DNA of 64,000 bases from Anoplolepis gracilipes (GCF_047496725.1 NC_132980.1:7608572-7672571); one strand, 5' to 3'; counted from the first letter of the stretch, positions 1 to 12,800 are shown. Program-made: numbers and translations. Notes: a model not told the origin generated them from the letters alone.

Positions 1-1
1 A

Positions 2-273
2 TATATATTTAGCAGTAGACTAAAACATAATTTTACGTCGTTAAAACAGATGTTTTCCGTTGACAGATATTTTAGCTGACCATGCACTATACGATCAGAA
101 TTTGCAAAAATACCTCTTTAATCATTCAAGTTGTATATATTTAGTAGTAGAATAAAAAATAGTTTTACGTCACTAAAATGAATATTTTCAGGTAACAGGT
201 ATTTCAGCTGACTGTGCAGCTGACTATACGATCAGAATTTGCAAAAATATCTCTTTAATTATTCAAATTGTAT
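2..273. repeat. Two-copy tandem repeat, period about 132 bp
   Basis: Unit 1 (2-133) and unit 2 (134-273) share most of their sequence, including TATACGATCAGAATTTGCAA. Unit 2 has a small internal insertion near AGCTGACTGTGCAGCTGAC. It lies in the intron downstream of exon 5 of the CD36-like gene and may continue past the left edge. Confidence 0.85.
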
Positions 274-386
274 TTCTTATGTAATTTAAAGATCAATTTA
301 TTCAATAACGTTTTAGTTGCGGTTTAGTTATGATGCATTTTTGTCTTAATATTTTATTTATGATATAAATAAGTAAATTTACTTAC

Positions 387-1122
387 CCGGTCTAGAAGAC
401 CTAACTTTCGAAAATTAATAAAGTTTGGCACGATTCCACTAGCTAATGCCACTATTGAATCCTCATAACCCCATAGATAATCATATACCGAAATATTCAG
501 GATTGGTTTGGTAGAGAACATGTTTGTCAGCTGTACCAAAGGATAGTTCACTAGAAACCCGGAATCATGTAAAGCGGATGAAGCACCCTGCGGTAGAAAA
601 AAATGTGTACAGAAGTAATTACAATGCATTATAAGCAGTGTCTAATTGTATCTAAATAACACGTTTAATAAGTAAAATCAAATTATATACTTAATTATTA
701 TTACGTTTTAATGAGTTTTAAAGATCAAATTATTATTTTCGATTGCTTACAGCCTAAAGTATAAAAAAAAGTACAAAAAAATGTATAAAAAAAGTTACAA
801 GGCTATCGTCATTATATTAAGTCACCGCTTTCGACATCGCAAACGTGCGATTATAATAAATCCTGTAATTTACTGCACTTACCAAAAAAGGTATATTTGG
901 GACATTGACCATGTCTTTTGTAGGATCACCTACTGACATTTCGGGTACATACTTTATCGATCTTCTGGGGATGTAGGTCAAGGTGTCATTATCGTTAAAC
1001 GTGATGTTATCGTTTTCAAGAAATTCTCTGTATCAAATATTTATAATGTACACTCGTTGTTCTCCAAGAATTATTTATAAGAAGTATTTCTTATATATAA
1101 TATTCGCAATAATATTCACAAA

Positions 1123-1160
<38 letters not shown>

Positions 1161-3411
1161 TATATACATAATAGTTTATGTTAACAAAATATATAATAAT
1201 TGTGGAAGACAAGAGCTTACTGGTAGACATATGGTCCGATCTCTTGAATTTTGAGCTTCTCTTTACCGCTTAGAAACTCTACTGAATTGGTAATGTTAAA
1301 TACGTATACGTTTAAATAAATGTCAAGAGGTGGTCTCTTCCACATTAAGAAAAGTATAGAATTCGGTGTCATTTGTAGATTCTATAAAAATAATAAATTA
1401 TTTCTTGAAATATAAACTTTATAGAATTTCAAACATAGAATTTTATTATTATACAATCTTACATAAAAATTAAATAACTTTAGCTAAAATATGCCTTTTA
1501 TGCTAATCAATATCTGCAATATTAAAGTCTTTATTCGTGCAATCAACATGGCATTAAAATTTCCAATATGTTATCAATTTCTGAATTAAAAACACATAAC
1601 TAAAATAATAACTGTATAATAAAAAAGTAATTTTTAAAATTAATTTTTTTTAAAGAGTAACATCTAGAAATTAACTATTATTGGAGTTTAATGAATGTAT
1701 AAAGTGTATAATAATTATTACTTTTATTAAACCCGTATCTATATATATTTTTAAATAATTAGTACAATATTTTAATCTAAAGAAAGAGAATTATTTCAAT
1801 TAATTAATAAGATCGATTTATCAATCATTTTTTTGCATTTAAAACTTTTTTTTTACACATATTATTTTTTACATTTTACTTATTTTTCCCGTATTGATAT
1901 TTGCACATCTTCTGTTAATGATATTTACTTACATATTCTAATAACATGCTTGCAGGCTGCACAACATAAATTACGTAAGTTAAAACACTACATATGATGC
2001 CCACTGTAAATAAGATGATGCATTCTAAAAAAGAAAAAATGTTTTGTGTTTAAGTAGGATCGAATCCTTTATATACACTTTATGCTATCGTGAGATATTT
2101 TATATGTGTAAAAGTTTAACCAATTTTATTACGTATAGTGATGAATCTGTTTTTCCAATCCATTTCGGAATGGATAAGGCACTATTATCAGTAACTTATT
2201 ATTAGCATTAATGTGTTATTCTAATAAACGCACATTTATTGAGTACACATAATAAATTAAAGTCTATTTTTTCATTTTGTTCTACTGATTAAAAATTTCT
2301 TTTTATATTATTTTTGTTATTAACAAAATATTTCATCCACTATGTTAGAATAATGTCTTTAAATTTTTTTATTCTTTTATTACACATTGACAGTATACGA
2401 TCGTGAATAATTTATAACTCTATCTCTCTTCAACTCATTTTTAGGAAATTTATTACTAAAAAGATATCAGAAACTATTAATTTATATATGCTGACAAAAT
2501 AATGATGAACATTTATGTAAGTATTAAGCAAGCTTTTATCAAAGACATTATGAGTATAAAATAATCTCATGCTAATCGATATACTAAAATATTAGACAAA
2601 TATCGCAATTTCTCTTAATTAATAACATAACAACACAAAAATGATCTAAAATTAGAATGGAAAAATTATTTTCTATTTCTGCATTAATATATTGGTAATT
2701 TTTAAAATAATAAATGCTTTATTATATATATTTTTTAAAAGTTTTAAAAAATTTCTCAAAAGTTTTAATTATTAGTCTATATAATATATAATTTATATCA
2801 AAATATTTTACTTTTATGTCAACAAATTTAAGAAAAAATTAGATATGCTAAATAAGATGTATTCATCAGTCAAGCAATGAATATCATCAATGATTCTTTA
2901 TTGTAGAGTCATATGTACAAGTACAGCATTGCAAAAGCCTCGTATCTTTCTAAGAGAATCATATTTGAAAAGATGTCTCATTTATATTTCAAAAACCTGC
3001 AGAATATATTCCTTGAACCTTGGAATGCTATCAATGTTAAATTGTTATACCACATAATTCTTTTCAACAAACATTTTTTCAATTTAAAAAATTGTTGTAA
3101 AAAAGAAATCAAATTATACAGAATTCTTCAAAATTTTTATTATATGCAATTAAGCAGAATTCTAAATAAAAGCTTGAAAAAACACCAAATAAAATCTTTT
3201 TAAATAAATGTCAAAAACATATTTTCAACGGAAGTTGAATTTTTTAAGCGATTAATAAGTAAAATAATAAATAAAGATATTCTATTCTTAATTCTTAAAT
3301 ATGTTTATGTCGAAAATTGTTCATAATAATCTTTCTATAAATAAAAGATATTAAAAGGATTTAATTTAAATAAATAGACGGAAACAAAATGTATTGAGGA
3401 ATTAAAAATTA

Positions 3412-3454
<43 letters not shown>

Positions 3455-4778
3455 TATTTTTTTTACAAAATCATCAATCAAATTGAGGCACTTATTATAA
3501 AGCGGCACAAGTTTTTGTACTTTATTGCCCTCATCAAAGTACGGTGCCGCCAAAGAGAACTCTTATGTTAGCCAACTTCTAGGACTGCTCAACTTTTCAT
3601 TCATCAACCTTTCATTGTCCTTGAGTCGTTACATTTTTAGCCACGCTTTCATGCGTATGAACATATAAAAATCACTTAGTGCAAGGGTTTTTAAGGTGAT
3701 TAAAAACTCCCTTTGGGACTTCTAGAGTAGTGCAATATCCTATGTCCCATCCTACAGTTAATTTTGCATCGAGAGCAACGAGGTTTTAATGAGAAACACT
3801 AACAATAAGAGTTAGCTGAGATTCTAGTTTGGTAATATTATATTTTAATGAAGGCATACAAAAGCATGTGCCGCATTATAACAAGTACTTTATTTCCGAT
3901 GACGATTATGTCGAAAAAGGAACTGATATAGCATATTCTCTAAGATGGATATATTTGTCCAACAGATAATCTTTTCTTGACCCGAATTTTATATATTATC
4001 TATAAGAGATAATAAGGCCAATTAAGGCTACTACGTTCGTTTGAAATCTTTGATTTGATTAGACTATCGTTATGACGCTATACCCCCTCTGTAATTTCAT
4101 GATAAAAAATTGATATTCATTTATTAGTGTTTTTAGATACGTGCTTTTGATTAAATTAATTATCAATTTTATAATCTTTTATATCTTTCATTAATATATG
4201 ATTTCTTATAAAAAGTAAAATTAAAATAATAATTATGTGTGTATAAATTTACATAGAAGATTTATAAAAAAAATATTACAATATCTGCAACTGCAAACAA
4301 CTATGTAATAAGTAAAAAGTACGAGTCAAAATAAAATTTAATATAAGATTTAATAAAAGATATAATAATTTAGAGTCACACTTATAATATTTATGTAAAA
4401 TAAATTTTTGCTATTAACTTTATTGCTTATTTTAGAAAATATATAACGTAACAATGCTTCAATAACAAATAACTATAACCTGTAACATATAATAAGAGTA
4501 CAATAAGAGTTATATAATTATATGTATAATTAAGTAAAGCGATCTAAATCCAATTTCCAAGATATAATAATCTTAAATTATACATATTAATAAAAAAATT
4601 GCAGAAATCATAATTCAATTTGTGACACATAATATTAGGCACGAATGTTGAATATTCCGATATTGCTCTAATAACCATAATTATCTTCATTATTTTATGC
4701 GGATTGAACTCACGTCCTCAGATTGTAGAAAATAAATTACTCACTTTTAAATTGTTGTAATGCGATTATAGATTTCAT
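387..4778 (-). CDS. CD36-family / class B scavenger receptor, N-terminal part (3' end outside window)
   Basis: Five exons assembled by hand, all with GT/AG borders: 4778-4745, 2024-1933, 1381-1221, 1027-883, 587-387. They total 633 nt and give 211 uninterrupted codons (family length about 500). Residues 13-33 form the N-terminal membrane anchor after a basic start. Family signatures follow: the FNITN block (70-74), GPYVY (91-95), SVG and VPNIP in exon 4, and LWGYED (182-187) in exon 5. N-glycosylation sequons sit at N71, N103, N109 and N175, as expected for the large extracellular loop. The family binds and transfers lipids, lipoproteins or, in SNMPs, lipid pheromones at the plasma membrane. 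Which subgroup this is cannot be decided from the N-terminal half. The ATG at 4778 is chosen because it sits directly before the donor and its phase (1) fits exon 2 exactly. A possible 5'UTR acceptor lies near 4842. No frameshift or stop was seen. Confidence 0.9.
1127..1157. repeat. TA microsatellite
   Basis: Uninterrupted TA dinucleotides in the intron between exons 3 and 4 of the CD36-like gene. Confidence 0.9.
3416..3451. repeat. TA microsatellite
   Basis: Pure TA run inside intron 1 of the CD36-like gene, next to the 3' end of a minus-strand mariner relic. Confidence 0.95.
3465..3700 (-). pseudogene. Mariner-family transposase relic, C-terminal end
   Basis: On the minus strand an LSDFYMF stretch (about 3685-3665) resembles the (A)PSDxxLF block around the last catalytic aspartate of mariner transposases. 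An SWLT segment follows, then an in-frame stop, then AAPYFDEG and KLVPLYNKCLNL, the usual C-terminal block of this family in ants. Frameshifts and stops make it non-functional. It is intronic to the CD36-like gene and on the same strand. The match rests on recognised motifs, not an alignment. Confidence 0.65.
3841..3930 (+). pseudogene. Second mariner transposase C-terminal relic, opposite strand
   Basis: The plus frame reads YFNEGIQKHVPHYNKY and then DDDYVEKG, the same C-terminal block as the minus-strand relic but from a different, more complete copy. Nothing recognisable precedes it in frame. Two opposed C-termini within 400 bp suggest two insertions, or one element rearranged into an inverted pair. 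Confidence 0.6.
4111..4332. repeat. Direct repeat, copy 1 (upstream flank of CD36 exon 1)
   Basis: About 220 bp, very similar (roughly 90% by eye) to 4944-5178. It starts TGATATTCATTTATTAGTGT and ends near AAGTACGAGTCAAAAT. The two copies flank coding exon 1 of the CD36-like gene (4745-4778). Confidence 0.85.
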
Positions 4779-4943
4779 GGCTGTGACCCGATTTCTTATC
4801 GCAAGTTTTTCTTCTTGTTACCTTGACTTTTGAAAAATTCTGAAACAAATGTAGAACCATTACATTATGTAAATAAAGAATATAATTAATAAATTATATA
4901 GATCTATACAAAACAACAAAAATATATATTATATCCAGAAGAA

Positions 4944-5178
4944 TGATATTCATTTATTAGTGTTCTTGACACATCCTTAGACACTTAGCCTTTAATCAAC
5001 TTAATGATCGATTTTATAATCTTTTATATCTTTCATTAATGTATGATTTCTTATAAAAAGTAAAATTAAAATAATAATTATGTGTATAAATTTACATAGA
5101 AGATTTATAAAATAAATATTACAATATTTGCAATTGCAAAAAACTATGTAATAAGTAGGAAGTACGAATGTCAAAATG
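4944..5178. repeat. Direct repeat, copy 2
   Basis: Partner of 4111-4332. The two copies differ most near their 5' ends (after ATTAGTGTT) and are nearly identical over the last 170 bp or so. Confidence 0.85.
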
Positions 5179-5186
5179 TCAAACAA

Positions 5187-7003
5187 ATTGAATAATTATT
5201 AATATATTAGTCAAAAATGTTTTTTTCCCTGGATCTGTATACAAGGAATAATTTTTTTTATCAAGAATATTTATTTTAATCAAGAAACTTCCGAAATTAT
5301 CTGACTGTAATTAGTAAATTTGATAAATGTCCTTAAATTTCGAATAAATTAATTTGACTCATTATACGTAAGTATATATTGTGCGGTACTATTTATTCTA
5401 ACAATCAATTATAGTAAATAAAGTAAATTTATTTAAACGCCATTCATCGTAAATTATTTGCTGTCAGTATATTATTCATATTTGCGATGTTATTAGCATA
5501 TTGCTCATTTGCATAGCATTCACAGTTCTATTTTCTTCCTTGGAAATTTCACGGACATCTTTTCTTATTATTCTGCTTCTCTAGCAATAATGCAATAATG
5601 TTATGAAACGCATCGTAAATATACGTATCGGATTATGAAGGTAGCCATATTAATATCGTGTTTATTTAAATTTAGGTTAAAAAGAACACCTAACTAGTCA
5701 TTTTTGCATTTTATCAATGTCACATAATACTTAAATTTAATATAGTCATCTAATATTGAATATCATGTAATTTATTATACGTATTTATTATATGTATTTA
5801 TTATATAATACTTATTTATTTTAATGACAAATTATCAATCATTTAAAGTTTTTTAAATCAGAAATAAAAAAGGAATTATTAAACTCTATTGTCAAGTGTG
5901 CATAATTTTTACGATTTAACTTTTATATTGATATAAAAAAATCACATAATAAAAGAAAACGATGAAGGTTCAAACTCCTTTACTTTCTTTCATTGAACAG
6001 CTTTTTTATATCTCTATTTTTATAATCCTTTTATAACAAACACTTTCAATAAAAACTTTTAATAAAAAGATAATTACCAGCACTAAAATAAACACAACGC
6101 AATATGTTTAATCAAATTATTGCTTATGTACAATACAAAGTACAAATTATATATCTTGTTTCTTATAATATTGAAGATTATCCACATGTGGAAATGTTGA
6201 TTACAATTATCTTTTATTAAATACCCATTACTTATAATCTACTAGATAATGAATACATAAATAATCGTTATTCATAAAGCATCATATAGTTCGGTATATA
6301 ACATTCCTACAGTCTTTTGTATAAAACATCATTAATTCACGTCATCTGGTTCATATTTAAGTTCACGATCAACAATGACGACTTATTCTCTTATACGCTT
6401 TGTCGATTAAAAAGCATATAGCTAAATCCACGGAACTTTTGGTAATGAACTTTTTTCGTAAATTACACTTAAAGTTGTGTAATATGTAAAAAATATATTT
6501 TTTCACTTTATTCGAGTTTTTTTTATTTTTTCTGTTAGATTTTTGTACAAATTGACCTTTTCAATACAGAATCAATTTTTTATCCGTTTATATGTTTATT
6601 CATCAATGATTATCAAGCAAAGATTTTTATTTATTTTTTTGGAAATGAGTTTGTCGATGAACATTCTTAAGAAAGATTTGTAATAGGTAAATAAAAAACA
6701 GGCAATAAATAAAAAAGATTTGTAGGGAAGTAAATCTCATATTTTTTTAAAGATGCATACATATTCTATATTGATATTAGCGGCAATCGTACCGGTCATA
6801 ACGAGATGAGTTGTTACTAAACTATGAATAACGAATAAATATATGATCGATTAGGCTTTTTTTCGAACGAAATCTTTTCGGCTCTATATATTAAAGTATA
6901 TATATTAAAAAAAAAAATTAGCAATAAGAAACGGAAAATTATTTCAGTCTACAGTTATTATATTTACAAGTCACGATAATACATAATGGACAATATGATT
7001 TCC
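5187..7003. other. AT-rich intergenic DNA, nothing recognised
   Basis: No open frame of coding character, no RNA gene and no clear repeat structure was seen. Promoter elements of the CD36-like gene are expected near the left end, but I could not point to any. Confidence 0.6.
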
Positions 7004-7005
7004 TA

Positions 7006-7341
7006 CACGGTAAAAAATTTTGTGTTAAATTTAATACATTTCTCGTGTCCCAATTTATCCACTCTAATTTTAATGTTAATTTAACAGAAGGCAAAAATAA
7101 ATGTGAACAAATAACACAAATAATATGTAAAAAATTAACACAAAAATGTGAATTAGTGCAAGATTTACTTGTTAATTGTGTTGTTTTAACTCTTAGAAAC
7201 GGTGAATATTAACTCAATGCAGAAAAGTTAAAATAACATAACGACAGTATATTATATTAACATAAGAGTATGTTAAAAATTTAATACAAAAATTTCTACA
7301 CGAGAAAATTTCAACAAAAATACAAAATGTTTTTTACCGTG
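7006..7341. mobile_element. MITE with TA target duplication
   Basis: 336 bp bounded by terminal inverted repeats beginning CACGGTAAAAAATTTTG (left) and ending in its imperfect complement CAAAATGTTTTTTACCGTG (right). TA dinucleotides at 7004-7005 and 7342-7343 match a Tc1/mariner-type target site. A second internal inverted match (TTCTCGTGT / CTACACGAGAA) lies near the ends. No coding capacity. Confidence 0.8.
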
Positions 7342-7724
7342 TAGACAAAGATAAATTAACTTGTGATTGATTAATCATTTTAATCGCTAGTTACATGCAC
7401 CAAATAAGGAATCCTATCAAGAAAAAAATTACAATTTTTTAAAGAGAAGATTATTAACATTTAATTTTTTTATGTTTTAAATCTAGTTAATTAAATAAAA
7501 AGTATTTTATGTTGGATGAGCGACGTTCTAACAATTATTCTTATATAGCCAAAAAATTGTTAAAGAACCTTAATCACATGTTTATCGACATAGATTTTAA
7601 TTAAGCTCGCTCATATTTTGCTCATGGTAAAAAATCGACCATGAATGCTCAAAAGGCTCCATTATATGTACTGATGCGGGGTCTAAAAATAAGGATCTGA
7701 TTGTAGTCTTTGTATTTGTTTTTG

Positions 7725-7766
7725 CGTTCAGAATCTACTGAAGAAGGCTGCGTACAGCCGAAACGT
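7725..7766 (+). other. Hammerhead-like hairpin motif, copy 1
   Basis: CTGAAGA (7738-7744), one extra A, then a perfect 5-bp stem GGCTG/CAGCC with loop CGTA, then GAAACG (7760-7765). An upstream CGTT (7725-7728) could pair with ACG as a short stem III. This resembles the hammerhead core CUGANGA-stem II-GAAA, but the extra base before stem II and the poor stem I make activity uncertain. ATAAA follows about 25 nt downstream, as in the other two copies. Confidence 0.4.
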
Positions 7767-8399
7767 TTATGTTGTAATTTAGAACAAGAATAAATATTAT
7801 TTTTTGTGAACATATAGTTAAAATTGGCTCATTAGTTGGCTCAATAGTTAATAATTATAGTTAAATAAAAAGCTTATTTTGAAATATCACTGCATGAATA
7901 AAGAATGCAATAAATTTGATGAAAAAAGTAAAAAAAAAATTGACCATTTTAAATTATTGTGATAAAAGACTTCTCTGCTATTTTAGTTTTAAATTACCTA
8001 TCAAATTTTCATTTTTGTTCAATAAATTTTCAGTAATTTTAAAATTACTATTGATTAAATCATCCTTCCATATATAAGTACGGCTAATTAACTTTAAATA
8101 TAATAAATATAATAGGAAGAAATAATATATTTAAAATAAGAATATATTTATAATATATTTGTAAAGAATATAATATATTAGAATATAGAATATATTTATA
8201 AAGAAATTAATAATATAGAATAATATATTTATAAAGAATATAATAAGAAAAAATGATGTATTTAAAATAAGAAACATAAATACTAATTATATACGATTCT
8301 TTTGGATCAATTTTTAAGAAATTGATTCTTTTAGTCCAATTTTTTTTAGTAAATTGATTTTTTTATTCGTATTCATAAAGCCATCTTACCAAAAAACAA
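7767..8399. other. AT-rich spacer
   Basis: Contains short AT-only imperfect repeats (AATATATTTATAAAGAATATAAT, 8130-8240, in pieces) and no gene. Confidence 0.5.
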
Positions 8400-8404
8400 C
8401 GATT

Positions 8405-8490
8405 GGCATAATGTAGTGTAGTAATAATGTAACGTATAAAATTTCGTGTAAAAATTGCGACGCCTCACATATTAGTCAAACAAACAGATT
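8405..8490 (-). repeat. Dispersed repeat copy A
   Basis: Read on the minus strand it carries TGTTTGACTAATATGTGAGG followed by CGTCGCAATT. A diverged copy lies on the plus strand at 36833-36925 with the same GAGGCGTCGCAATT core and similar flanks (TATAC/TAC-rich). The family is unknown. Confidence 0.55.
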
Positions 8491-9055
8491 TTTAAAAATG
8501 CATATTAAAAAACACACATCAACCACATATCACAGATTGATTAATCATGAATTTGATTGAGAAAATGTTGAAATCTTGGATGCAAAATTCTTTCTGAAAA
8601 AGAGACTTCAAAAGAAATAGTTTAAATCAGCAAGAAGATACGAAATGCTCATTTACATCAAGCATACGTTATAAAAAACATGTCACAAATAAAAAATTCC
8701 ACTCTTTACAAATTGTTTTTTTCCCTCTTCCGACATTTATTAAGATTTTTTACTGATGACTAATAGACGGTTTTCGACCTTGTCTTCACTTGTATGTCCA
8801 ACACGTTGCGTGACGATTGTATATACGCATTATCGTAATCGTTTCGCGGAATCGGTATTTGTGATAGATCTTTATCATGGTTCTTTTCTTTTTAATTCAC
8901 TTTCGCTATTATAAGGCTATATTGCGGGGAGGGAGAGGAGGCGTATTTAAATATCCACTTTATAATTTGGTTTTTATAGCTGAAAGTCGTTGGAGAACCT
9001 ATCACATGTTGCGCACTGTTAAGAGCGATATGCGGTATTTATAACTCTTTCTATT

Positions 9056-9086
9056 CTGAAGATGGTTCAAAAAATGGACCGAAATG
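9056..9086 (+). other. Hammerhead-like hairpin motif, copy 2
   Basis: CTGAAGA, one extra T, stem GGTTC/GGACC (one G-U pair) with loop AAAAAAT, then GAAATG. AATAAA follows about 14 nt later. It has the same layout as 7738-7766 and again one extra base before the stem. Confidence 0.4.
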
Positions 9087-9495
9087 TTTAAATTGAATAA
9101 ATTTGCTTTCTTTTCGTAAAAAGCTTGTGTTTTTATTCACGCTCTTATAGTCTGCACTTCACTTTTCGAGCCTTTCTTTTCCCGTTTCTATTATTTTATC
9201 TTGAATCTATTAATAAAGAAATATTTCTAAAAAATATACTCATATTGCTAGTCACATATAAAGATGTTTAAAGTATATTAGCATGACAAAAACTATGTCA
9301 AAATGCTGACTTGTATGTTATATATTATATATAGTCAAAGTTAGAAAGAATGCTTAGCTTTTGAGAGCGGCTATAACATCAAGTTTACGTAAATGAATAT
9401 GTATATAAAAAAATTTATCACTATAATTAAATGTCATTAATTTTATCGTGATCGCATAAATCTAGAAATTATATGTTTATGAACTATATAGAGAA

Positions 9496-9522
9496 TCTCT
9501 CTCTCTCTCTCTCTCTCTCTCT
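9496..9522. repeat. CT microsatellite
   Basis: Uninterrupted CT dinucleotides. Confidence 0.95.
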
Positions 9523-10416
9523 TTGTCTCTGCATAGATTTATAATCAGTACTAAATATAATAATTGTGTATATGAATATTTATAGAATATAGAAATCAGA
9601 CGATCACTCTTATCACTAACAACAAGTAGAGATATGAAAAGATGCTCGATAAAAAAATAAAAATACTAGAAGATTTAGATTTATTAATATATATATATAA
9701 CATATCTTGAATTTCATGATTCAAAACAGAGAAAGTTCAGATTCAGACTAAACTTTACGCGACAGATTGAATTTTAATTTCTAAAATAAACATCATATAA
9801 AGTTTATAATCTCATTAAAAATAAATAAATATTTATTATGTCTAATGTTGTTATCTTGTTATAGATAGTCTACGCGATTTAATAATTCTGTAATGCTATC
9901 ATGTTTATGCTTATGTCATGATCATATTTATGTTTTAACGTAACATATGTGCAACATGTATTTTTTATTAATAAATTGCTTAATAACTTTATATATAAAA
10001 GTATTTATACTTTAGTTTATAGCATATTGTATTTTCTTTTTTTATTTTTATAATAATATTCACAATCTTATAAATGTTTTAGAACATTTATAATAATCAT
10101 ATGTAAAACAAACTCGGCAAAATAAACATTAAAATCCAATTACAACTTAAAATTATGTTTGTAATTTTATAAAGGTGTAAAAAAATTATTATAAAATATA
10201 TTATAAAATATTTAATATTTTAATTTCACAGATTTTATAAAATAATATTATGTAATTATTGATACCAACATATTACAAATATTTGATTATAGCGGATTCT
10301 TGCCTTTAAAAATGCAATTTTAATCATATCAGTTACGCTAAATTCACAATCAAATATTTGAACTCGTGACGGATGTTTAACTAATATTTTTATGAATAAA
10401 GAAATCCTAACGTAAT

Positions 10417-10418
<2 letters not shown>

Positions 10419-10470
<52 letters not shown>
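10419..10470. repeat. TA microsatellite with one TG interruption
   Basis: AT/TA alternation interrupted once by TATGTAT near 10456. Confidence 0.95.
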
Positions 10471-12545
10471 CACATAATCGTTTTATATCCGATTGCATGA
10501 TACATGTACATTTATATTTTACACAAAATCTACTTAATATTCTGATATTATTACACTATCTTTTTTGCTGTCAGATTTTACTGTTAGAGAAAAATTGATC
10601 TTTGACTGCATATCATATCAAAATAAATTTCATATGATATTTAATTATCATGATTTGTTACTTCCCGTTATTATCGTTTATCTTTGAATAAACCTTCGAA
10701 CTCCGATAATTTTATCCTGAAAACTATTTAGCTTAAGAAAGAGCTGTAATGAAAGAAGTTATTTTATTGTGTAACATGCGTAATCAAAAAAACAATAATA
10801 CATTATTCTATATATACAAGGAATTCATAGAAAATTATGTTGCAAATCATATGTATACACACAGAGAGATGCAGCATATTTGTACACACAATATTAATAG
10901 TATAAAATTCCGTCATATATTCTTTTCAGCACTAGAATAATAAAGATATACAAATAAGTACATTACCAGAGATTATAATACATTCTTTCTCTTAGTAATT
11001 TAATATGTAGAGTAAATCAAAAGAACCTGACAATTTTTCAAAATAAAATAAAAAATACGGAAATAAAATTTAAAAAATGGAATATAACTTAAATATTTCG
11101 CATCAGATAACAATAAGATATAAAATGCCATTTGAGTATATTATTGATCTTATTTTTCTAAATTTAAAAAAGTTTTCACATTTCAAATATCAAATGCCCT
11201 GTACATTTATCCTACATTGCTCTAAGTCTATTATCTTAACACAGGTTAACATCGCTATTTGCATCAGGTTATCTGGTATAAACATAATTTTTTCATAACA
11301 TAAGTATATTTATCATGTTATTAAATAAAGAAGAAAAAATTACAGATATATCAGACAACTCGATTCAAATAGCGATGCGAATATACGTGGTAAACTAAAA
11401 CAATGTAAGATGTAAATACAGAGAACATTTGATAAATGTGAAAAATTTTATTTAAAATTAAAAAAATGAAAATCAAATAATATACTTAAATGGCATTCAA
11501 TATCCTGTGAGAAGAAATAAATATTTAAAATATATTTTATTTTTTTATGTTATTTTAAAAATTGTTAAATTCCTTTGATTTACGCTATATAATAATTGTA
11601 CTAAATTTGTTGTAAAAACTCTGTTTTTTATTGATCCTATTATTCAACAATAATTTATAATGCTATCTCGCAGTTATATCACTTGTTAAAGCACTCAAAA
11701 TATCCATATCAGTTTATAATGATAATGCGTTGTAATGATAATATTAATGGGTTATGATGATAATGTTGTTAACTAAGTATCGCTGACAGAGGAGACAAAT
11801 TAGAAGCAGAGTTTTTATATGATAATAAATAAAACCCATTCTCGGAATATTCTTGCAATAACGATAGCAAGACGTTAGATAGAGAAACATGCCTCATTTT
11901 TGCATATAATATAATGTAGCTATAATACATAATTTAATTCTTTAGAAAAGGTCAATCTTAAATATATAATAAACAATCTGAGAGAATTTATACTATACAT
12001 GTTTAAAAAAATCAAATTTTCAAAGATATTGCCTACCTTTATCTGTTTTATGTGTTTTCATTTTGATAATTTTATTATTGTTTAGCTGATAAAAGGCAAA
12101 ATATTAAGTACAAAAATTAATTCAATTTTTAAAAGTTATGACAATATTATTAAAAGAAGGGAGTTATGTATCTTATAAATACCTATTTTCAACACACTCA
12201 CACACGTACACGAGGCACGACTATTTAATCAGATATTCCTTTTTAATTATAATTTTGTGAGTGCTAACTAACAAAGAGCGGTACTATTTTCAAAAAACTT
12301 CAAATCAGGTCTCTTAAAAAAATAAAAAAGAAATTTATAAATGTAAACATTTCATTCATCCGATGAACGCATTCTGAAATATATCGATTGAAGGAGTCAG
12401 CAAAAATATAAGTAAAGAGTAAATATCAAATATTGTATAAAAATTGATATAAAACGCGATGTAAATATACAAAATGTTAAAAGAGACTTTTTAAAATGAT
12501 TGCTTATCGCATAAGTACGTAAGTTTTAAATGCTTTGGAAAATTT

Positions 12546-12740
12546 AAGGACGTTTGCAAAAATGTAGCCGTGTTCAGATATGTGTCGTACCATCATATCG
12601 TATTACGATCAGCTATGTGTAGACGGGACGCCGTATCGTCTCTGCGTATCAAAGTGATCAGAATTGATACGATCGTGATCCGCTTACGAGGGAAGTGTAC
12701 ACCCTTCGGGTCACCGATTTTGCCGAAATTTTGTAAGAAT
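12546..12740. repeat. GC-richer island, probable repeat fragment
   Basis: Composition changes sharply from its surroundings (CGTATTACGATCAGC, GACGGGACGCCGTATCG, GGGAAGTGTACACCCTTCGG). It lies directly upstream of the tRNA-like segment, so both may belong to one SINE or transposon. An open frame crosses it, but it shows no family resemblance. Confidence 0.35.
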
Positions 12741-12800
12741 GTAGTATGGGTATTGACATAACTATAGCTATTAAGCTTTAATCCACTTGCAGTAAAGCGT

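Larger units (their letters stand above)
9087..12540. other. AT-rich intergenic DNA
   Basis: Apart from simple repeats (CT run at 9496-9522, TA run at 10419-10470) nothing was recognised. Open frames of 60-80 codons here are AT-driven and show no family resemblance. Confidence 0.55.

Noticed and set aside
2913..3203. 96-codon plus-strand open frame
   Set aside because: Lies antisense in intron 1 of the CD36-like gene, is AT-driven (rich in K, N, I, L, F) and matches no family I know.
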